Positions 25,967 to 35,235 of a stretch of 64,000 nt of DNA are shown one piece after another (within the stretch, counting starts at the first letter, position 1; each line of letters opens with the position of its first letter). The notes under the pieces were generated by a model. The model was not told the DNA's origin, did not search any database, and saw nothing but the letters and a program-made list of their open reading frames with translations. Source of the DNA: Acidobacteriota bacterium (lineage in GTDB: Bacteria; Acidobacteriota; Blastocatellia; RBC074); contig JACPYM010000111.1 of the NCBI GenBank assembly GCA_016196035.1, positions 1-64,000 of the forward strand, read 5' to 3'. A program made the translations under genes and the position numbers.

Positions 25967-27967
25967 ATGAAAGCGTGGTTATCAGTCGGTTTGCTTTTGT
26001 TGCTCGCCTTACAAGCCAGTTCGCCACAGGCGAGTCCCAAGCAACAACCGGTGATCAAAGCGCACGGCGTGCCGGTCTTACAATTGGCGGGCTTGCAGTT
26101 CAAAGACCTAAACCGGAACGGCAAGCTTGAGGTGTATGAAGACTGGCGGCAAACGCCACAGGTACGCGCCCAAGACCTTGTCCGGCAAATGACGCTCGAA
26201 GAAAAAGCGGGCGCAATGATGCACGGCACGTTGCGCACGGGCGGACAAATGGGCGCGATTGGCGCTGGCGCAAGCTATGATCTCGAAGCCAATCGCAAAG
26301 CGATGGCGGAGGCGCAGGTCAACAGCTTTATCACCCGTCTGCAAACCGCGCCGCGCTTGCTGGCCGAAGAAAACAACAAGCTGCAACAACTCGCCGAAGC
26401 AACGCGGCTCGGCATTCCGCTGACCATCAGCACCGACCCGCGCCATCACTTTCAATACGTGTTGGGCGCGTCTTCCGGCGGTAACGGCTTTTCGCAATGG
26501 CCGGAAACGCTGGGCTTCGCCGCGCTGGGCGACGCGAAGCTGATGCAGCGGTTCGGTGAAATCGCGCGGCAGGAATATCGCGCTGTCGGTATTCACATGG
26601 CTTTGTCGCCGCAAGCCGACCTGGCGACTGAGCCGCGCTGGAGCCGCATCAATGGCACGTTCGGCGAAGATGCCCAACTGGCGAAACGTATGGTGCAGGC
26701 TTACATCAGCGGCTTTCAAAACGGCAGTCGCGGACTAAACAAAGACAGCGTCATCACGGTTGTCAAACACTGGGCCGGTTATGGGGCGCAGCCCGAAGGA
26801 TTCGACGGGCATTCGGCCTATGGCAAATACGCGGACTTCCCGCAGCGCAATTTCGCCTATCACCTCATTCCGTTCACCGGTGCGTTTGCGGCGCATGTCG
26901 CTGGTGTGATGCCGACCTATCCGATCCTGCGCAACGTTACGTTGAACGGTAAACCGCTGGAACCAGTCGGGGCGGGGTTCAGCCATCAACTGCTGACCGA
27001 AGAGCTGCGCGGGCGTTACAAATTCGAGGGCGTGATTGTCAGCGACTGGGCGATCACCAACGATTGCACAGGCCCTTGCGCAAACGGTTTGCCGCCCGGA
27101 CAGCCGCCTTCTCCGGCCTATATCGGAATGCCGTGGGGCGTCGAAAACCTGACACGCGCCGAACGTTTCATCAAAGGCGTCAACGCGGGCTTGGATCAAT
27201 TCGGCGGCACAGAGGAGTCGCGTATTCTGGTCGAGGCCGTCAAAGCCGGAAAGCTGACCGAAGCGCGGCTGGCAGAATCGGTGTACCGCATCATGCTGCA
27301 AAAATTTCAATTGGGCTTGTTCGAGAATCCCTATGTCGAAGCGACGCAGGTTGAAGCCGGCGCGGGCAACGCGGCGTTCGTGAGAGAGGCGCTAGCCACC
27401 CAAAGCCGTGCGCTCGTCTTACTCGAAAACAAAAACAAAACGTTGCCGCTCAGCGCCCAAATCAAAAAGCTGTATCTATACAAAATCAATCCGCAGGTCG
27501 CGCGTGATTACGGTTTCACGGTGGTCGAAAAGATGGAAGACGCTGATTTGGCCTTGCTCCGCACTGTCGCGCCGTTTGAGACGTTGCATCCGAATTACTT
27601 CTTCGGCGCGCGCCAGCACGAAGGTGATCTAAGTTTTCACGACGGCCAAGCCGATTACGAGGCCATCAAAGCCGCCAGCGCCAAAGTCCGGACGGTGGTG
27701 ACGATCTATTTGGATCGTCCGGCCATTTTGACGAACGTGAAAGATAAGGCCGCCGCGCTGCTCGGCAATTTCGGCGTCAGTGATGCGGCGCTGTTTGAGG
27801 TGCTAACCGGCAAGGCCGCGCCGCAAGGAAAGCTGCCCTTTGAACTGCCGTCTTCGATGGCCGAAGTCAAAGCGCAGGCTGTAGACACACCCTACGATAC
27901 AAAGACGCCGCTTTACAAATTCGGCTACGGGCTGACGTATGAACGCAACGCCGCCAGCCAGCACTGA
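25967..27967 (+). CDS. Glycoside hydrolase family 3 beta-glucosidase-like enzyme
   Basis: 666 residues with signal peptide. The GH3 N-terminal domain includes MTLEEKAGAMMHG, TVVKHWAGYGAQPEG, and FEGVIVSDWAI with the nucleophile Asp. The C-terminal domain ends at KFGYGLTY. An EF-hand-like DLNRNGKLEVYED occurs near residue 47-59, common in this subgroup. The C-terminal GH3_C domain looks short. It follows the esterase by 43 bases with GTAGGAGGAC before the ATG, so both may be co-transcribed to strip sugar and acyl groups from plant phenolics in the periplasm. Confidence 0.88.
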   Translation: MKAWLSVGLLLLLALQASSPQASPKQQPVIKAHGVPVLQLAGLQFKDLNRNGKLEVYEDWRQTPQVRAQDLVRQMTLEEKAGAMMHGTLRTGGQMGAIGAGASYDLEANRKAMAEAQVNSFITRLQTAPRLLAEENNKLQQLAEATRLGIPLTISTDPRHHFQYVLGASSGGNGFSQWPETLGFAALGDAKLMQRFGEIARQEYRAVGIHMALSPQADLATEPRWSRINGTFGEDAQLAKRMVQAYISGFQNGSRGLNKDSVITVVKHWAGYGAQPEGFDGHSAYGKYADFPQRNFAYHLIPFTGAFAAHVAGVMPTYPILRNVTLNGKPLEPVGAGFSHQLLTEELRGRYKFEGVIVSDWAITNDCTGPCANGLPPGQPPSPAYIGMPWGVENLTRAERFIKGVNAGLDQFGGTEESRILVEAVKAGKLTEARLAESVYRIMLQKFQLGLFENPYVEATQVEAGAGNAAFVREALATQSRALVLLENKNKTLPLSAQIKKLYLYKINPQVARDYGFTVVEKMEDADLALLRTVAPFETLHPNYFFGARQHEGDLSFHDGQADYEAIKAASAKVRTVVTIYLDRPAILTNVKDKAAALLGNFGVSDAALFEVLTGKAAPQGKLPFELPSSMAEVKAQAVDTPYDTKTPLYKFGYGLTYERNAASQH

Positions 27968-28051
27968 AATGTAAGTGATAGAGTTGTTGCGGCCTTTGGA
28001 AATAACAGCGTAAGCAAATTGGCGACAGGGATACTGAAATCCGGCGGGCGA

Positions 28052-28159
28052 CCGCCATTCTGCATTCTCCATTCTGCATTCTCCATTCTTATGCAGAGAC
28101 CGTCTTGATTGAGGTTTACCGCTGTCCGGGAATGGAGAATGCAGAATGGAGAATGACGG
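28052..28159. repeat. Inverted repeat of the CATTCTGCATTCTCC type
   Basis: CCGCCATTCTGCATTCTCC, with a partial tandem second unit, is mirrored by GGAGAATGCAGAATGGAGAATGACGG at 28134-28159. About 110 bp. It lies between the glucosidase and the DUF1932 protein. Confidence 0.75.
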
Positions 28160-28228
28160 TTAAGCAGTTGGCAGTGAGCGCCAAAACGCAAGTTTCGCAA
28201 TGTTTTCCACCGCAACAGGTCTGATGTA

Positions 28229-29122
28229 TTGATGATGAACCACGAACCGAAACTCGGATTTATCGGCTTTGGCGAAGCGGGCTATCACCTCGCCAAAGGC
28301 TTGCGCGGCGCGGGTATGACACGGCTGGCGGCGTATGACTTGCACACACATACGCCCGGACGCGGCGAACGCATTCAACAACGCGCCGCTGAAACAGAAG
28401 TCGAGTTGGCCGCGTCATCCTCACAACTGGCGCACGCGAGCGACATTCTACTTTCGGTCGTCACGGCCAGTTCCGCCGCCGAAGCCGCCACTCAGACAGC
28501 GCCCTATTTGCAAGCCCGGCACCTTTACGCCGATCTCAATTCGGTTTCGCCCGAGACCAAACGTGCGCTTGACCAGACTATTGCCGCCACCGGCGCGCGC
28601 TTTGTCGAAGCCGCCGTGATGGCCCCGGTGCCGCCGCAAGGGCATCGCACGCCGATGCTGTTGGGCGGCGCGTCTGCGCAAGTCTTCGCCGACTTGCTCA
28701 CGCCTTACGGCATGAAGTTAGAAGTCGTGTCAGAACAAATCGGCGTGGCGGTCGCGGTCAAAATGTGCCGCAGCATCATCGTCAAGGGACTCGAAGCGTT
28801 GTTGTTTGAATGCGTGCTAGGTGCGACGAAATACGGTGTGGACGAGCGCGTGTTCGCTTCGCTCGAAGCGTCGTGGCCAGGCATGAATTGGAGCAAGCTC
28901 GCCGGGTATTGCATGAGCCGCGTCATCGAACACGGCGAACGGCGCGCGCGCGAATTAGAGGAAGTGGCGGCGACGTTGCGCGCCGCCGGCATCGAACCGT
29001 TAATGGCCGAGGCCATCGTCAAGCGGCAGGAGTGGGGCGCGCAACTCGGCTTGAATGAACATTTCGGCGGCCAGGTACCGGAAGATTACCGCGCACTGGC
29101 GCAAGCGATTGAACAACAATGA
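28229..29122 (+). CDS. NAD(P)-dependent dehydrogenase with C-terminal DUF1932 domain
   Basis: 297 residues. The N-terminal Rossmann domain has LGFIGFGEAGYHLAKGLRGAG, LLSVVTASSAAEAA, DLNSVSPETKRA, and EAAVMAPVPPQGHRTPML. The C-terminal DUF1932 part carries VAVKMCRSIIVKGLEALLFE. The overall fold is that of 6-phosphogluconate/3-hydroxyisobutyrate dehydrogenases. Related enzymes are found in aromatic-acid pathways. Either ATG at 28229 or 28232 could be used. It begins the run of genes leading to feruloyl-CoA synthetase. Confidence 0.82.
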   Translation: MMMNHEPKLGFIGFGEAGYHLAKGLRGAGMTRLAAYDLHTHTPGRGERIQQRAAETEVELAASSSQLAHASDILLSVVTASSAAEAATQTAPYLQARHLYADLNSVSPETKRALDQTIAATGARFVEAAVMAPVPPQGHRTPMLLGGASAQVFADLLTPYGMKLEVVSEQIGVAVAVKMCRSIIVKGLEALLFECVLGATKYGVDERVFASLEASWPGMNWSKLAGYCMSRVIEHGERRARELEEVAATLRAAGIEPLMAEAIVKRQEWGAQLGLNEHFGGQVPEDYRALAQAIEQQ

Positions 29123-29126
29123 TCTC

Positions 29127-29201
29127 GCCCACGAAACCGCACGAAGCAAGCACGAAGAAGAATTGTTTTTCTACGTGTTCTCTTCGTGTGGCTTCGTGGG
29201 C
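29127..29201. repeat. Inverted repeat of the CCCACGAA type
   Basis: GCCCACGAAACCGCACGAAG at 29128-29146 is mirrored by CTTCGTGTGGCTTCGTGGGC ending at 29201. It lies between the DUF1932 gene and the MetE-like gene and could fold into a hairpin in the transcript. Confidence 0.7.
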
Positions 29202-29226
29202 AAGAGTTGAGTGATAAGGAGAAACT

Positions 29227-30306
29227 GTGTACCGAAGCGATGTGGTAGGAAGCCTGTTGCGACCGGCGTATTTGAAAGACGCGCGCGTCAAACACGAGGC
29301 AGGCGAAATGTCTGACACGCTCTTCAAACAAATCGAAGACCGCGCCGTCAGCGAGGCCGTCGAGTTGCAGGAACGCGCCGACATCGAAGTCGTCACCGAC
29401 GGCGAACTGCGGCGCTATGCGTTTTATGGACATTTGATTGATGCCATCGAAGGCTTCGACAAATACGGCGGTTGGGCGATTCCGTTTCGCGATGAGGCGG
29501 GCGAAGAGTTGGTCTTGCAACGCCCCGTCGTCGTGTCAAAGCTGCGGCGCAAGCGGCACATGTGCGCCGAGGAATTCACCTGGCTGCGTGCAAGTACGAC
29601 GCGCCCGGCCAAAACGACGCTGGTCAGCGCGCAACAGGCGGCGGCCTATTACGACGCCGATAAATCAAAGGCCGCGTATGCCACGGTGGACGCCTATCTC
29701 GCCGACCTGGTGGATATTCTGCGCGGCGAGATTGATGAATTGATTCGGCTCGGCTGCCAGTACATTCAAATTGATTCGCCGCAATATACTGCGCTGCTCG
29801 ATCCCGACTTGCGCGCGGGCTACCGGCAACGCGGCAACGACCCCGACCGTTTGCTAGACCTGTCCATTGAGATGGACAACGCCATCATCAATGAGCATCC
29901 CACTGTGCAATTCGGGCTGCACCTTTGCCGTGGCAACAACCAGAGCAAGTTTTACGCGCAGGGCGATTACGGGCCGATCACGAAAGTATTTCAGAAAACC
30001 AAATTCGACCGCTTCCTGCTCGAATTCGATGACGCGCGTTCGGGCGGCTTTGCGCCGCTGGCCGAAGTGCCCGAAGACCGCGTCGTCGTGCTGGGGCTGG
30101 TCAGCACGAAGAAACCCGAACTCGAAAGCCAGGACGAACTCAAACGCCGCATCAATGAGGCGGCACAATATATTTCGCGCGACCGGCTGGCGCTCAGTCC
30201 GCAATGCGGCTTTGCTTCCACGCTCGAAGGCAATCTGGTGACGCCCGCCGATCAAGAAGCCAAGTTGCGACTGGTGGCCGAGACGGCGCGCGAAGTGTGG
30301 GGCTGA
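29227..30306 (+). CDS. Cobalamin-independent methionine synthase-like (MetE C-terminal) protein
   Basis: 359 residues with a GTG start after AAGGAG. It is a stand-alone MetE C-terminal barrel: VVGSLLRP near the N-terminus, ADIEVVTDGELRRYAFYG, CQYIQIDSPQYTALL, and zinc-ligand motifs HLCRGN (His and Cys) and SPQCGFAS (Cys) at the expected places. Such short MetE homologues move methyl groups, often with unknown acceptors. Directly before the feruloyl-CoA synthetase gene, it might take part in handling methyl groups from methoxylated aromatics; this is conjecture. It is cytoplasmic. Confidence 0.8.
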   Translation: MYRSDVVGSLLRPAYLKDARVKHEAGEMSDTLFKQIEDRAVSEAVELQERADIEVVTDGELRRYAFYGHLIDAIEGFDKYGGWAIPFRDEAGEELVLQRPVVVSKLRRKRHMCAEEFTWLRASTTRPAKTTLVSAQQAAAYYDADKSKAAYATVDAYLADLVDILRGEIDELIRLGCQYIQIDSPQYTALLDPDLRAGYRQRGNDPDRLLDLSIEMDNAIINEHPTVQFGLHLCRGNNQSKFYAQGDYGPITKVFQKTKFDRFLLEFDDARSGGFAPLAEVPEDRVVVLGLVSTKKPELESQDELKRRINEAAQYISRDRLALSPQCGFASTLEGNLVTPADQEAKLRLVAETAREVWG

Positions 30307-30361
30307 GAGATTTGGCATTTGAGATTTGAGATTTGAGATTTGTCATTGGTGATGCCGTGCG

Positions 30362-32200
30362 ATGAAAGATCAAACAGCGAATGAGTTCGTTCCGGTGAGC
30401 TTCCTGCCCGCGCGCGTTGAGGTCGAACGGCGCGAGGATGGCGCATTGCTGTTGCGTTCGCCGGAACCGCTTGCGCCTTACGCGCGCTGCCTGGGCGAAC
30501 ATCTTGAACATTGGGCGCGCGAGCGTCCCGGCCAAATTTATCTGGCGCAACGCGATGGTGAGGCATGGCGCACGCTGACGTTTGCGCAAGCGCTTCAGCA
30601 GGTGCGTGCGTTGGCCGCTGCGCTGTTACAACGCGATCTTTCAGCCGAACGCCCCCTTGCCATCCTTTCTGAAAACTCGCTGGAACACGCGCTGCTCGCG
30701 CTCGCCGCCATGCACGTGGGCATTCCGTATACGCCGATCTCGGCGGCCTATTCGTTGCTGTCGCGCGATTATCAAAAGCTGCGCGCGGTGTTCGCGTTGC
30801 TCACACCAGGGTTGGTATTCGCCGATGACGGCGAACGTTATGGATCGGCGCTGGCGGCGTTGCGTGATTGCGACTTTGAATTGATCGTTGCGCGCAACAA
30901 GGAAGCGGTTGAACGTTCATCGCAAACCTTTGCCTCGTTGCTGGCCGACGTAAACACCGAGCGAGTGGATCGCACGTTTGCCGCTATTACGCCCGACACC
31001 ATTGCCAAGTTCCTGCTGACTTCGGGTTCAACGGGTGAGCCGAAAGCGGTCATCAATACGCAGCGCATGCTTTGTTCCAATCAGCAGACGCTCAGGCAGG
31101 CGTGGCCGTTTTTGCAAGAAGAGCCGCCCGTGCTGGTGGATTGGCTGCCGTGGAATCATACGGCGGGCGGCAATAATAATTTTGGCTTGGCGTTGGTCAA
31201 TGGCGGGACGTTTTACCTTGATGAAGGCAAACCCGTGCCAGGCTTGATCGAAAAGACGGTGCGTAACCTGCGCGAAATATCGCCGACGCTTTATTACGGC
31301 GTGCCGCGCAGCTACGAAGCGTTGTTGCCTTTTCTCGAAAACGACGCCGTGTTGCGCGACAGCTTTTTCGCGCGGCTCAAAGTCATGCAATACGCCGGAG
31401 CCGCCTTGCCGACACATTTGTGGGAGCGATTGGAAAGCGTATCTGTGTTGGCTAAGGGCCAGCGCGTGCCACTGACTTCGGGTTGGGGCGCGACTGAGAC
31501 CGCGCCCCAAGTGACGCTGGTGCATTTCACGCCGTTGCGGGCGAGTGTCATCGGGCTGCCTACGCCGGGCAATGAATTGAAAATGGTTCCGCTGCCCGGC
31601 CCAAATAAAGACGCAGAGAAATATGAATTGCGCGTAAGCGGGCCGAATGTCACGCCCGGTTATTGGCGGCGCGCTGATTTGACGGCGGCGGCGTTTGACG
31701 AAGAAGGCTTCTATCGCATGGGCGATGCGGGACGGTTCGCCGACGTTGACGATCCAACGCAGGGCATCGAATTCGCGGGGCGGCTGGCCGAAGAGTTCAA
31801 GCTGGCGAGCGGCACGTGGGTTCACACAGGAGCCTTGCGCGTCAAAGCCATCGCCGCGCTCGCGCCCGTCGCGCAAGACATCGTCGTCACCGGACATGAC
31901 CGTGACGAGATCGGTTTTTTGATCTTTCCGAATTTGACCGGTGGTGAATCACTCACTGATACCCGCGTGCGTGAAGCCGTGCGCGCGGGGCTGCAACGTT
32001 TGCGCGCGGCGGGCGGCGGCAGTTCGACCTATGCGACGCGCGCTTTGTTGCTAACCGAACCGCCGCAGATTGATGCGGGCGAAATCACGGATAAAGGCTA
32101 CATCAATCAACGCGCCGTGCTGGAACGCCGCGCGGCATGGGTGGAACGGTTGTATGGTGCTACGACGGAGGTAATTCACCTCGACAACTCGAAAGGATGA
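30362..32200 (+). CDS. fcs: Feruloyl-CoA synthetase
   Basis: 612 residues of the ANL superfamily. The AMP-binding loop is LLTSGSTGEPKAVINT, followed by WLPWNHTAGGNNNFG, SGWGATETAP and the hinge region GRLAEEFKLASGTWV. The last, with VHTGALRVKAI, is characteristic of feruloyl-CoA synthase. It activates ferulate/caffeate-type acids with CoA and ATP in the cytoplasm. Short direct repeats of GAGATTT precede the gene (about 30306-30340). The stop overlaps the start of the DUF3237 gene (ATGA). The hydratase/lyase that normally acts next is not in this window. Confidence 0.87.
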   Translation: MKDQTANEFVPVSFLPARVEVERREDGALLLRSPEPLAPYARCLGEHLEHWARERPGQIYLAQRDGEAWRTLTFAQALQQVRALAAALLQRDLSAERPLAILSENSLEHALLALAAMHVGIPYTPISAAYSLLSRDYQKLRAVFALLTPGLVFADDGERYGSALAALRDCDFELIVARNKEAVERSSQTFASLLADVNTERVDRTFAAITPDTIAKFLLTSGSTGEPKAVINTQRMLCSNQQTLRQAWPFLQEEPPVLVDWLPWNHTAGGNNNFGLALVNGGTFYLDEGKPVPGLIEKTVRNLREISPTLYYGVPRSYEALLPFLENDAVLRDSFFARLKVMQYAGAALPTHLWERLESVSVLAKGQRVPLTSGWGATETAPQVTLVHFTPLRASVIGLPTPGNELKMVPLPGPNKDAEKYELRVSGPNVTPGYWRRADLTAAAFDEEGFYRMGDAGRFADVDDPTQGIEFAGRLAEEFKLASGTWVHTGALRVKAIAALAPVAQDIVVTGHDRDEIGFLIFPNLTGGESLTDTRVREAVRAGLQRLRAAGGGSSTYATRALLLTEPPQIDAGEITDKGYINQRAVLERRAAWVERLYGATTEVIHLDNSKG

Positions 32201-32676
32201 ACATTGTGGAATTGAAACCTGTTACGCCGCGCCTCGAATTACTGGCGCACTTAACCATCACGCTCGCGCCGCCGCTCGGTGTTGGCAAGGTGTTGCTGGG
32301 CGAACGCCGCATCATCAACATCACGGGCGGGCGGGTGGAAGGCGCGCGTTTGCGCGGCGAGGTGCTGCCCGGCGGCGCGGATTGGCAAATCGTCGCGGCG
32401 GACGGCACCGCGCTGCTCGAAGCCCGCTACACGCTGCGCACCGAAGACGGCGCATTGATTTATGTGCGCAACACCGGCGTGCGGCACGGGCCGCCCGAAG
32501 TGTTGGCGGCGGTGGCGCGTGGCGAGGAAGTTGATCCGGCCAAGTATTACTTTCGCGCCGTGCCCGTGTTTGAAACAGGCGCCGCGAAATATGACTGGCT
32601 GAATCGTGTTGTCGCAGTTTGTTCGGGCCTGCGCACAAAAGCGGCAGTGCTGTTGGACTTTTACACCGTGACCTAG
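32197..32676 (+). CDS. DUF3237 family protein
   Basis: 159 residues, a typical length for the family. Seen: LTITLAPPLGVGKVLLGERR, NITGGRVEGARLRGEVLPGGADWQ, DGALIYVRNTGVRHG, and the C-terminal YYFRAVPVFETGAAKYDWLN. The function is unknown, but these proteins recur beside aromatic-degradation genes. Coupled to fcs by a 4-base overlap. The stop TAG at 32674-32676 includes the first base of a decayed MITE copy. Confidence 0.85.
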   Translation: MNIVELKPVTPRLELLAHLTITLAPPLGVGKVLLGERRIINITGGRVEGARLRGEVLPGGADWQIVAADGTALLEARYTLRTEDGALIYVRNTGVRHGPPEVLAAVARGEEVDPAKYYFRAVPVFETGAAKYDWLNRVVAVCSGLRTKAAVLLDFYTVT

Positions 32677-32741
32677 ATTGGGTTGTATTTGCGGATACGG
32701 CTGGGCGTGCAGTGCTGGTACAGTGCCGCGCATATCGGCCT
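32676..32741 (+). mobile_element. Degenerate left half of a MITE-like element
   Basis: After TA at 32674-32675 the sequence GATTGGGTTGTATTTGCGG and, farther on, GGTACAGTGCCGCGCATAT follow the left arm of the full copies (GATCAGTTTGCAATTGCG and GGGACAGTACCGCGCGCG) at similar spacing. The right half is absent. The match is imperfect, so this is a remnant call. Confidence 0.5.
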
Positions 32742-32791
32742 TCGAGGCAAGGATGAAAAACAATTTGAGCCAAGCAGGCTATGAGGCAATG

Positions 32792-33715
32792 ATGAAAAAC
32801 AATTTGGGCAAAGTAGGTTGTGTCGCCACCTGCTTATTGTGCCTGGCAAATTTTGCGTTCGCGCAACAGTCCGTTATTACACTGTACCCCGGCGTTGCGC
32901 CCGGTTCCGAAAACGCCAAACAAAAGGAGGTCGAATTCACCAACGCCGACAAACAACGGCGGATTCGCAACGTCACGCAACCGACGCTGACGGCTTTTCT
33001 GCCAGAGCGCGGCAAAGCCAATGGCACGGCGATCATCATCGCGCCCGGCGGCGGCTTTATGCACCTCGCCATTGAGAAGGAAGGCAATGCCGTAGCGCGA
33101 TGGTTGCAAGCGCGGGGTGTCGCAGCGTTCGTTTTGAAATATCGGTTGCTGGATTCCGGCACAGAGGAAGAGTATCGCGCGCAAGCCGCTGCGATGGCGC
33201 GCGCCACTGCCCCACAACCGAAAGCGCCCGCGCCCGTTGCCGCGCCACCTGCGCCCAATCCAGCGCGGCAAAAGGCGGTTGAATTTGCCATTGCCGATGG
33301 CCGACAGGCTATCAAGTTGGTGCGCCAACGCGCCGCCGAATGGGGCATTGCGCCGGATCGCATCGGGCTGATGGGCTTTTCGGCAGGCGGTATCTTGGCG
33401 ATGGGCGTCGTCATGCAACACGACGCGGAGAGCCGCCCGAATTTCGCCGCGCCGATTTATGGCGGCAGCACCAGCGGCTTGCCCGTCGCGGCGGACGCGC
33501 CGCCCCTGTTCATCGCAGTCGCCGATGACGACCAAACATTTTCCGGCAGCAGCGCCAAGCTCTATCTGGAATGGAAAGCCGCCAAACGCCCGGCGGAATT
33601 GCACATTTATTCAAAAGGCGGACACGGCTTCGGCCTCACCAATCGCGGCTGGCCCGTAGACAGTTGGATTGATCGCTTTGGCGATTGGCTGAAAACACAG
33701 GGCTTGCTGAAATGA
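32792..33715 (+). CDS. Secreted alpha/beta-hydrolase (BD-FAE/acetylxylan-esterase-like)
   Basis: About 307 residues with a signal peptide (KNNLGKVGCVATCLLCLANFA). Then SVITLYPGVAPGSE, AIIIAPGGGFMHLA (oxyanion loop), a Pro/Ala-rich insert, the nucleophile motif GFSAGG, VADDDQTF with the acid, and GGHGFGL with the His. The start region is duplicated: ATGAAAAACAATTTG occurs at 32753 and again at 32792, so translation could begin at either. The second sits at the signal peptide. It probably removes acyl groups from an imported or periplasmic ester. The next gene overlaps by 4 bases. Confidence 0.82.
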   Translation: MKNNLGKVGCVATCLLCLANFAFAQQSVITLYPGVAPGSENAKQKEVEFTNADKQRRIRNVTQPTLTAFLPERGKANGTAIIIAPGGGFMHLAIEKEGNAVARWLQARGVAAFVLKYRLLDSGTEEEYRAQAAAMARATAPQPKAPAPVAAPPAPNPARQKAVEFAIADGRQAIKLVRQRAAEWGIAPDRIGLMGFSAGGILAMGVVMQHDAESRPNFAAPIYGGSTSGLPVAADAPPLFIAVADDDQTFSGSSAKLYLEWKAAKRPAELHIYSKGGHGFGLTNRGWPVDSWIDRFGDWLKTQGLLK

Positions 33716-35235
33716 CACTGTCGGCCAACCACTCGCAACGCTACAACGCCTCGATGCTGTTGGACGCCAACCTGGCAGCAGGGCGCGGCGCGCGGACGGC
33801 GCTTTATTTTGGCAACGAGCAGATCAGCTATAGCGAATTGTTCGCGCGCGTCTGTGCGCTGGGTTGGTTGTTGCACGAATATGAGGTCGTGGCGGAAAAT
33901 CGCGTGCTGCTCATCCTCGGCGATACGCCGGCGTTTCCCGTAGCATTTTTCGGCGCAATGCGCCTCGGCGCGGTGCCGGTGCCGGTGAATCCTTTGTACA
34001 AAGCCGCCGATTACCGCTTCTTTCTCGAAGACACAGCAGCGCGCCTTGTCATCGCCGACGCAGCGCACTTGGACAAACTGGACGAGGCACTCGCTGATTA
34101 TGATGAAGCAGTCAATGTTATCGTGGCTGAAGAGCTGGATAAATTGCTCGCCGAGCAAGAGAGCGTGCTTGTCCCTGCCAACACGCACCGCGATGACATG
34201 GCGTTTTGGCTTTACAGTTCCGGTTCGACCGGCAAGCCGAAAGGCGTGGTGCATTTGCACAGTGCGATTCCGGCAACCTGCGAAACTTATGGGCGCAACG
34301 TGCTGCAACTCACCGAAAATGACATCGTGTTTGGCCGCGTGTTGTTTCATGCTTACGGCCTCGGCAATGCCTTGAGCTTTCCCTTTTCTGTCGGTGCGGC
34401 TTCGGTGTTATCACCCGCGCGGCCCACGCCGAGCAGTATTTTCGCAGCTATTGAACGTTATCGCCCATCTGTGTTGTGTCTCGTGCCGACGCTTTACAAC
34501 GCGCTGCTGAACGATCCGGCTTGTGCGCGGGCGGATTTGTCTTCGCTGCGGCGCTGCATTTCCGCTGCGGAATCGCTTGCGCCGGAAACGTGGCGACGCT
34601 GGAAAGATCGCTGCGGCTTGCCGATTCTCGACGGCATCGGCTCGACCGAGATGCTGCACATCTTTTGCTCGAACACCGCCGGAGAATGCCAACCTGGTTC
34701 GAGCGGCAAGCCCGTGCCCGGCTATGAACTGAAATTGCTGGATGACAACGGCAGCCCTGTCAGTGTTGGCGAGACGGGCCATTTGCTGGTAAAGGGTGCG
34801 AGCGCCGCCGCGTTTTATTGGCGCAACCGTGAGAAGACGCAACGCACGATACAGGGTGAATGGGTGGTGACCGGCGACCGCTATCGCTGTGACGAAGACG
34901 GCTTGTATTGGTACGAAGGCCGCGCCGACGACATGCTCAAAGTCGGCGGCGAATGGGTCTCGCCGATTGAAATGGAAAACGTGTTGCTGGAACACGCGGC
35001 GGTGAATGAAGCCGCCGTGGTCGGCATCAATGTGGACGGCGTGCTGCGCATTCGCGCCGTGATTATTTTGACTGGTGCGGAAACGCCTATGCTCAAAACA
35101 GAATTGCAACAATGGTGCAAAGCGCGCTTGCAACGCTTTCAGTATCCGCACCGCATTGATTTTGTGAGTGAGTTGCCGAAGACCGCGAGCGGGAAAATAC
35201 AACGCTTCAAATTACGGCAGGAAGAGACGCAATGA
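33712..35235 (+). CDS. Benzoate-CoA ligase family protein
   Basis: 507 residues of the ANL superfamily. AMP-binding loop YSSGSTGKPKGVVHLH, then FGRVLFHAYGLGNALSFPF, SAAESLAPETWRRW, DGIGSTEMLHIF and the hinge YEGRADDMLKVGGEWVSP, ending with KTASGKIQRFKL. The GIGSTEMLHIF motif is typical of benzoate/4-hydroxybenzoate-CoA ligases. It is 4 bases overlapped with the hydrolase and with boxC, consistent with forming benzoyl-CoA for the box pathway. The acid it accepts cannot be read from sequence alone. Cytoplasmic. Confidence 0.87.
   Translation: MTLSANHSQRYNASMLLDANLAAGRGARTALYFGNEQISYSELFARVCALGWLLHEYEVVAENRVLLILGDTPAFPVAFFGAMRLGAVPVPVNPLYKAADYRFFLEDTAARLVIADAAHLDKLDEALADYDEAVNVIVAEELDKLLAEQESVLVPANTHRDDMAFWLYSSGSTGKPKGVVHLHSAIPATCETYGRNVLQLTENDIVFGRVLFHAYGLGNALSFPFSVGAASVLSPARPTPSSIFAAIERYRPSVLCLVPTLYNALLNDPACARADLSSLRRCISAAESLAPETWRRWKDRCGLPILDGIGSTEMLHIFCSNTAGECQPGSSGKPVPGYELKLLDDNGSPVSVGETGHLLVKGASAAAFYWRNREKTQRTIQGEWVVTGDRYRCDEDGLYWYEGRADDMLKVGGEWVSPIEMENVLLEHAAVNEAAVVGINVDGVLRIRAVIILTGAETPMLKTELQQWCKARLQRFQYPHRIDFVSELPKTASGKIQRFKLRQEETQ

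Noticed and set aside
30305-30345. Tandem GAGATTT units before fcs as a regulatory repeat
   Set aside because: Only three to four short units, likely an edge of a widespread low-complexity repeat; no evidence of function.
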